Shown here: positions 6,580 through 8,742 of the stretch, piece by piece
Layout: each line of letters opens with the position of its first letter
How positions within the stretch are numbered: position 1 is the first letter of the stretch
Source of the DNA: Dehalococcoidia bacterium
GTDB taxonomy: Bacteria > Chloroflexota > Dehalococcoidia > SZUA-161
Length of the DNA: 8,742 bases
Assembly (NCBI GenBank): GCA_004376205.1
Contig: SOKG01000069.1
Coordinates: forward strand, 1-8,742
Direction of reading: 5' to 3'
Program-made: the position numbers and the translations under genes
Notes under the pieces: generated by a model
The model's database searches: none
What the model saw: the letters and a program-made list of their open reading frames with translations, nothing else
Told to the model about the DNA's origin: nothing

Positions 6580-6613
6580 GGCGACGACCGGATTCGAACC
6601 TTTGACCAAGAGG
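6580..6613 (-). other. tRNA-like 3' fragment
   Basis: Read on the minus strand, 6600-6580 begins GGTTCGAATCC, the canonical T-loop core with flanking T-stem bases, and runs on to CGTCGCC, which looks like the 3' strand of a tRNA acceptor stem. The preceding 13 nt (CCTCTTGGTCAAA) resemble the 3' anticodon-stem strand and variable loop. The T stem itself pairs poorly (AAAGG against CCGGT), there is no CCA, and no matching GGCGACG acceptor 5' strand is seen within 100 nt upstream. It is therefore not a working tRNA. It may be a decayed tRNA end such as remains at an integration site, or chance similarity. Confidence 0.4.
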
Positions 6614-6631
6614 TGTGCCTCGTGATAGACT
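6602..6631 (+). promoter_or_regulatory. candidate promoter for the carboxylesterase
   Basis: TTGACC (6602-6607) matches the -35 consensus at five of six positions. TAGACT (6626-6631) follows after 18 nt, matches the -10 at four of six, and is preceded directly by TGA as in extended -10 promoters. A start near 6638 leaves about 44 nt of leader before the ATG at 6682. The same block recurs upstream of the small frame at 8589, and both its -35/-10 spacing and the TGA are kept there, which supports a functional role. Confidence 0.5.
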
Positions 6632-6642
6632 AGCACGGTCGG
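6603..6642 (+). repeat. leader repeat, copy 1 (upstream of the esterase)
   Basis: This 40-bp block aligns without gaps to 8519-8558 with about 29 identical bases, including TGACCA at the left and AGACTAGCAC at offset 24. Similarity resumes at the ribosome site and first codons of the esterase (ATGAG-AAG, then ATTGT). The copy spans the candidate esterase promoter. Confidence 0.6.
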
Positions 6643-6681
6643 TCTGATTAGGACAGAGCAACCACCGAAGAGGAGAAGGAA

Positions 6682-8400
6682 ATGAGAAAGCTGGCAATTG
6701 TCTCGATTCTGTTGTTGGTACTGGCGCTTGTCAGCAGCACCGTCAGCTGTGCTCAACATGAAACAGCTCCCGATGCCTTGCATTGGACAGGTGCCGAAAC
6801 TGTGCACACAGCCTATGGGCCTGTCAAGGGCTTTGAGGATGAAGCTGAGACCTGGGTCTGGAAGGCCATCCCCTATGCGAAGCCGCCTGTTGGCGAGCTG
6901 CGCTGGAAGGCACCGCAGGATCCCGATCCTTGGAACGTAACGCGGGAGGAAACAGAGTTCAGTAGTGAATGTCCCCAGTATGACATCTCTGGATCAGTCG
7001 TCGGAAGTGAAGATTGTCTCTACCTAAACATATGGCGGCCTCAATCCAACGAGCGGAATTTACCAGTATACTTCTGGATACACGGCGGCGGAAACAGTGC
7101 AGGCTCGGCCTCGAATGAAGGATACAACGGGGCAAATATCGCTAGCAAGTCCAACATGGTCGTGGTGACTGTCAACTACAGGTTGGGGCCTTTGGGATGG
7201 TTCGCTCACAGCGCGTTGAGAAGCGGTGAACGCGGTGGTGAGCTTGACGATTCCGGGAACTACGGCACATTGGACCTGATAAAGGCACTGACGTGGGTAC
7301 AGCAGAACATAGAGGCGTTCGGGGGGCATCCTGACAGTGTTACCATTGCAGGGGAATCAGCAGGTGCCATCAACGTCTATTCCCTTTTGATCTCTCCACT
7401 TGCGGAAGGCCTTTTTGACAAGGCCGTAGCGCAGAGTGGGGTCCCTATTTCCAGTTCGCCCACTGATGGCGAAGAGAGTGCCCGCAGCGTGATCACCAAG
7501 CTCCTGGCAGATGATGGAACTGCCGTTGACCAAATAGCTGCCGAGTCCTATCTGGACAGCATGTCCCGCGAGGAAGTCGCGGCGTACTTGAGGTCGAAAA
7601 CCCCTGCTGAGCTACTGGCTGGCTACGAATCGCTGGCTTTCAGCATGATCGCGTTCCCTTTCATATTTGAAGATGGCACCGTTATCCCGGATACAGGATT
7701 TGACGCTCTTGAGACAGGGACCTATCCTAACAAAGTGCCGATAATATTGGGAAGCACCCAGGAAGAGACCAAGCTGTTCCTTTTCATGGATCCTTCATTT
7801 ATCGGGAAAGACGAGCTATATCAGAGCGTGGCATCCTATACCAGTGATCTCTGGAAGGCCGTAGGTGTGGACGACGTGGCAAGGAAACTGAGGTCACACG
7901 CGGATCAGCCTGGTGTGTATGTCTACCAATTCCGTTGGGGGTCAGGAGGGGACGTCGGTCAAAGCGTGATTCCCGATCCATGGGGCTTCAAAATCGGTGC
8001 GTCCCATGGCATGGATGTTCCCTTCTTCTTTGGCAACGATGACTTGTTCGGCCCGCTTACCTCCTTGATATTCACAGAGGAGAACCATCCGGGCAGAGAG
8101 GCGCTGTCCAATGCGATCATGGCGTATGTGGCGCAGTTCGCACGCACAGGAGACCCAAACAGGCACGGGGTCGACTTGACTGAATGGAAGCCGTGGTCCA
8201 ACGGGGTTGATGAGCCCAAGTGCATTCTTTTGGACGCAGATAAAGAAGTAAGCAACATAGTAATGTCCACACTGGAACTCACGGAATCAGATGTCAAGGC
8301 AGCGGTGGAATCTGAGGTTCTTGAGTCGCTGGATTCCGAGTCACTTCGATTCCTGCTCCGATTCGTCGAGCGACACTGGAGTGTAAACGCAGGGCAGTAA
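6682..8400 (+). CDS. secreted or lipid-anchored type-B carboxylesterase (COesterase family)
   Basis: This 572-residue alpha/beta hydrolase should hydrolyse carboxylic esters; the substrate is not evident. The N-terminus (MRK, then a hydrophobic stretch to about residue 19) is a signal peptide. Cys23 in 'STVSC' could be a lipoprotein cysteine, but the -3 residue is Thr rather than Leu, so ordinary cleavage near Ala24-Gln25 is also possible. The family features appear in order: 'AIPYAKPPVGELRW' (62-75), 'EDCLYLNIW' (110-118), oxyanion hole 'HGGG' (134-137), nucleophile Ser226 in 'GESAG', acidic residue Glu361 or Glu362 in 'STQEET', and catalytic His442 in 'ASHGMD'. Cys97 and Cys112 match the conserved first disulfide of the family, consistent with export. 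A helical-looking, acidic tail of about 45 residues follows the usual end. GAGGAG lies at normal distance before the ATG. It is a single-gene unit divergent from the kinase, and a partial copy of its 5' region follows it. Confidence 0.95.
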   Translation: MRKLAIVSILLLVLALVSSTVSCAQHETAPDALHWTGAETVHTAYGPVKGFEDEAETWVWKAIPYAKPPVGELRWKAPQDPDPWNVTREETEFSSECPQYDISGSVVGSEDCLYLNIWRPQSNERNLPVYFWIHGGGNSAGSASNEGYNGANIASKSNMVVVTVNYRLGPLGWFAHSALRSGERGGELDDSGNYGTLDLIKALTWVQQNIEAFGGHPDSVTIAGESAGAINVYSLLISPLAEGLFDKAVAQSGVPISSSPTDGEESARSVITKLLADDGTAVDQIAAESYLDSMSREEVAAYLRSKTPAELLAGYESLAFSMIAFPFIFEDGTVIPDTGFDALETGTYPNKVPIILGSTQEETKLFLFMDPSFIGKDELYQSVASYTSDLWKAVGVDDVARKLRSHADQPGVYVYQFRWGSGGDVGQSVIPDPWGFKIGASHGMDVPFFFGNDDLFGPLTSLIFTEENHPGREALSNAIMAYVAQFARTGDPNRHGVDLTEWKPWSNGVDEPKCILLDADKEVSNIVMSTLELTESDVKAAVESEVLESLDSESLRFLLRFVERHWSVNAGQ

Positions 8401-8409
8401 ACATTCCCT

Positions 8410-8422
8410 AAGGGGAGCCCTT
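8410..8422 (+). terminator. weak hairpin just after the esterase stop
   Basis: AAGGG (8410-8414) and CCCTT (8418-8422) form a perfect 5-bp stem with a 3-nt loop ten bases after the TAA. Only a short TTC follows rather than a run of T, so it is a poor intrinsic terminator and may only stabilise the mRNA end. Confidence 0.2.
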
Positions 8423-8517
8423 CTCGCCGTAGTGCTCCATAAAGACTCAGTTTGGCAACGTTTCAGAGCACCGGCCATCTCTGCGCGCTTACCTGGCTTG
8501 CCACTTTCTTGGAGGCT

Positions 8518-8547
8518 CTGACCAGGAGGGACGTGTCCTGACAGACT
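8518..8547 (+). promoter_or_regulatory. second, diverged copy of the esterase promoter
   Basis: CTGACC (8518-8523) and CAGACT (8542-8547) keep the 18-nt spacing and the TGA before the -10 seen at 6602-6631. Both hexamers have lost their first T, so the promoter is expected to be weaker than copy 1. Confidence 0.35.
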
Positions 8548-8558
8548 AGCACAGCCAG
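8519..8558 (+). repeat. leader repeat, copy 2 (upstream of the truncated frame)
   Basis: This block aligns without gaps to 6603-6642, with the perfect core AGACTAGCAC at 8543-8552. The distance from the repeat to the following ATG is 70 nt here against 79 nt in copy 1. No similarity to copy 1 was seen to its left, and in particular the tRNA-like fragment is absent. Confidence 0.6.
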
Positions 8559-8588
8559 GACGGTTTGGAGAGGCAAGTAGGAGGAGGA

Positions 8589-8657
8589 ATGAGGAAGCCA
8601 GGGATTGTGCTTTTGGCCTTACTTATGGCGCCGACTGATCAGGTGGCTGGTGCGTGA
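8589..8657 (+). pseudogene. 22-codon signal-peptide-like frame, probable remnant of a duplicated esterase-type gene
   Basis: ATG at 8589 follows a strong ribosome site (AGGAGG, 5 nt before). The product starts MRKPGIVLLALLMAP and stops at TGA 8655-8657 after 22 residues. Of the first 21 bases, 15 match the esterase start (ATGAG-AAG, ATTGT), and the upstream leader is also a copy of the esterase leader. After about codon 8 the similarity fades and no esterase sequence follows in any frame. The simplest reading is a duplicated gene start whose body was lost or replaced. A real short secreted or leader peptide cannot be excluded given the good ribosome site. Confidence 0.45.
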
Positions 8658-8674
8658 GAGCCCAGCCGTTGTAG

Positions 8675-8742
8675 CTAAGATATGACGCCTTTGCCTCGCC
8701 GCCTCCTCAGCCACACAGCGAGGGCAACGGAGACAAGCGCCA
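8675..8742 (-). CDS. possible 3' end of a membrane-protein gene cut by the right edge
   Basis: On the minus strand, one frame is open from the window edge to TAG at 8677-8675 and encodes 21 residues plus a partial codon. It reads as a hydrophobic run (ALVSVALAV) followed by WLRRRRGKGVIS and the stop. A hydrophobic helix followed by an arginine-rich tail is typical of a C-terminal membrane anchor, and most third codon positions are G or C as in the real genes here. The evidence is short and could be chance. The gene would be convergent with the frame at 8589-8657, leaving 17 nt between them. Confidence 0.35.
   Translation of the reverse strand, partial: ALVSVALAVWLRRRRGKGVIS

Larger units (their letters stand above)
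8401..8742. other. 342-nt region after the esterase with no confident gene
   Basis: The left part (8401-8517) shows only a weak hairpin and nothing else recognised. From 8518 it holds the second leader repeat, a 22-codon frame, and the possible end of a minus-strand gene, each listed separately. No transposase, RNA gene or direct-repeat array was found in it. Confidence 0.6.

Noticed and set aside
6580..6665. An intact tRNA gene on the minus strand
   Set aside because: Only the T-loop and 3' acceptor strand are recognisable. The 5' acceptor strand, a D arm and a valid anticodon arm with T at position 33 could not be assembled.

Overview
The window is about 8.7 kb of bacterial DNA at moderate-to-high GC. 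It carries six well-supported protein genes, five of them complete, and the 3' end of what may be one more at the right edge. No rRNA, intact tRNA, CRISPR array or transposase was seen. Several traits would fit a metagenomic Chloroflexota (Dehalococcoidia-like) genome or a relative: thiolase/DUF35 acyl-CoA genes, a soluble multi-PAS kinase with HPK7-like catalytic core, and NarL-type regulators. That assignment is inference and rests on no marker gene.

Left block (1-3074, minus strand, read right to left). This is a tight three-gene operon. The first gene encodes a 482-residue HMG-CoA-synthase-like thiolase-fold protein fused to a C-terminal DUF35 (zinc ribbon plus OB fold) domain. The second is a 389-residue SCP2-type thiolase with a complete catalytic set. 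The third is a free-standing DUF35 protein cut by the left edge. The layout recalls the archaeal thiolase/DUF35/HMG-CoA synthase complex and bacterial thiolase-DUF35 enzymes such as BbsAB and Ltp2-ChsH2. However, the synthase-like protein has lost all three catalytic positions (Glu to Thr71, Cys to Leu103, His to Asp226), so a mevalonate role is unlikely. It may be a structural partner or use different chemistry.

Middle block (3075-6454). A 275-bp divergent intergenic region has a good sigma-70-like promoter overlapped by inverted repeats. It leads into a NarL/FixJ-type response regulator (REC plus LuxR HTH), followed by a receiver-only response regulator. Convergent to these, and overlapping the second by 62 bp at the 3' ends, is a 678-residue soluble histidine kinase with three PAS domains and an HPK7-like catalytic core. 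Together they look like one local two-component system with a branched output.

Right block (6455-8742). A second divergent intergenic region holds candidate promoters for the kinase and for an exported type-B carboxylesterase, plus a tRNA-like 3' fragment on the minus strand. The esterase's promoter, leader and first codons recur in diverged form at 8518-8610, just after the esterase. There they drive only a 22-codon signal-peptide-like frame, which looks like the remnant of a duplicated gene. The last 68 bases may encode the membrane-anchoring C-terminus of another minus-strand gene.
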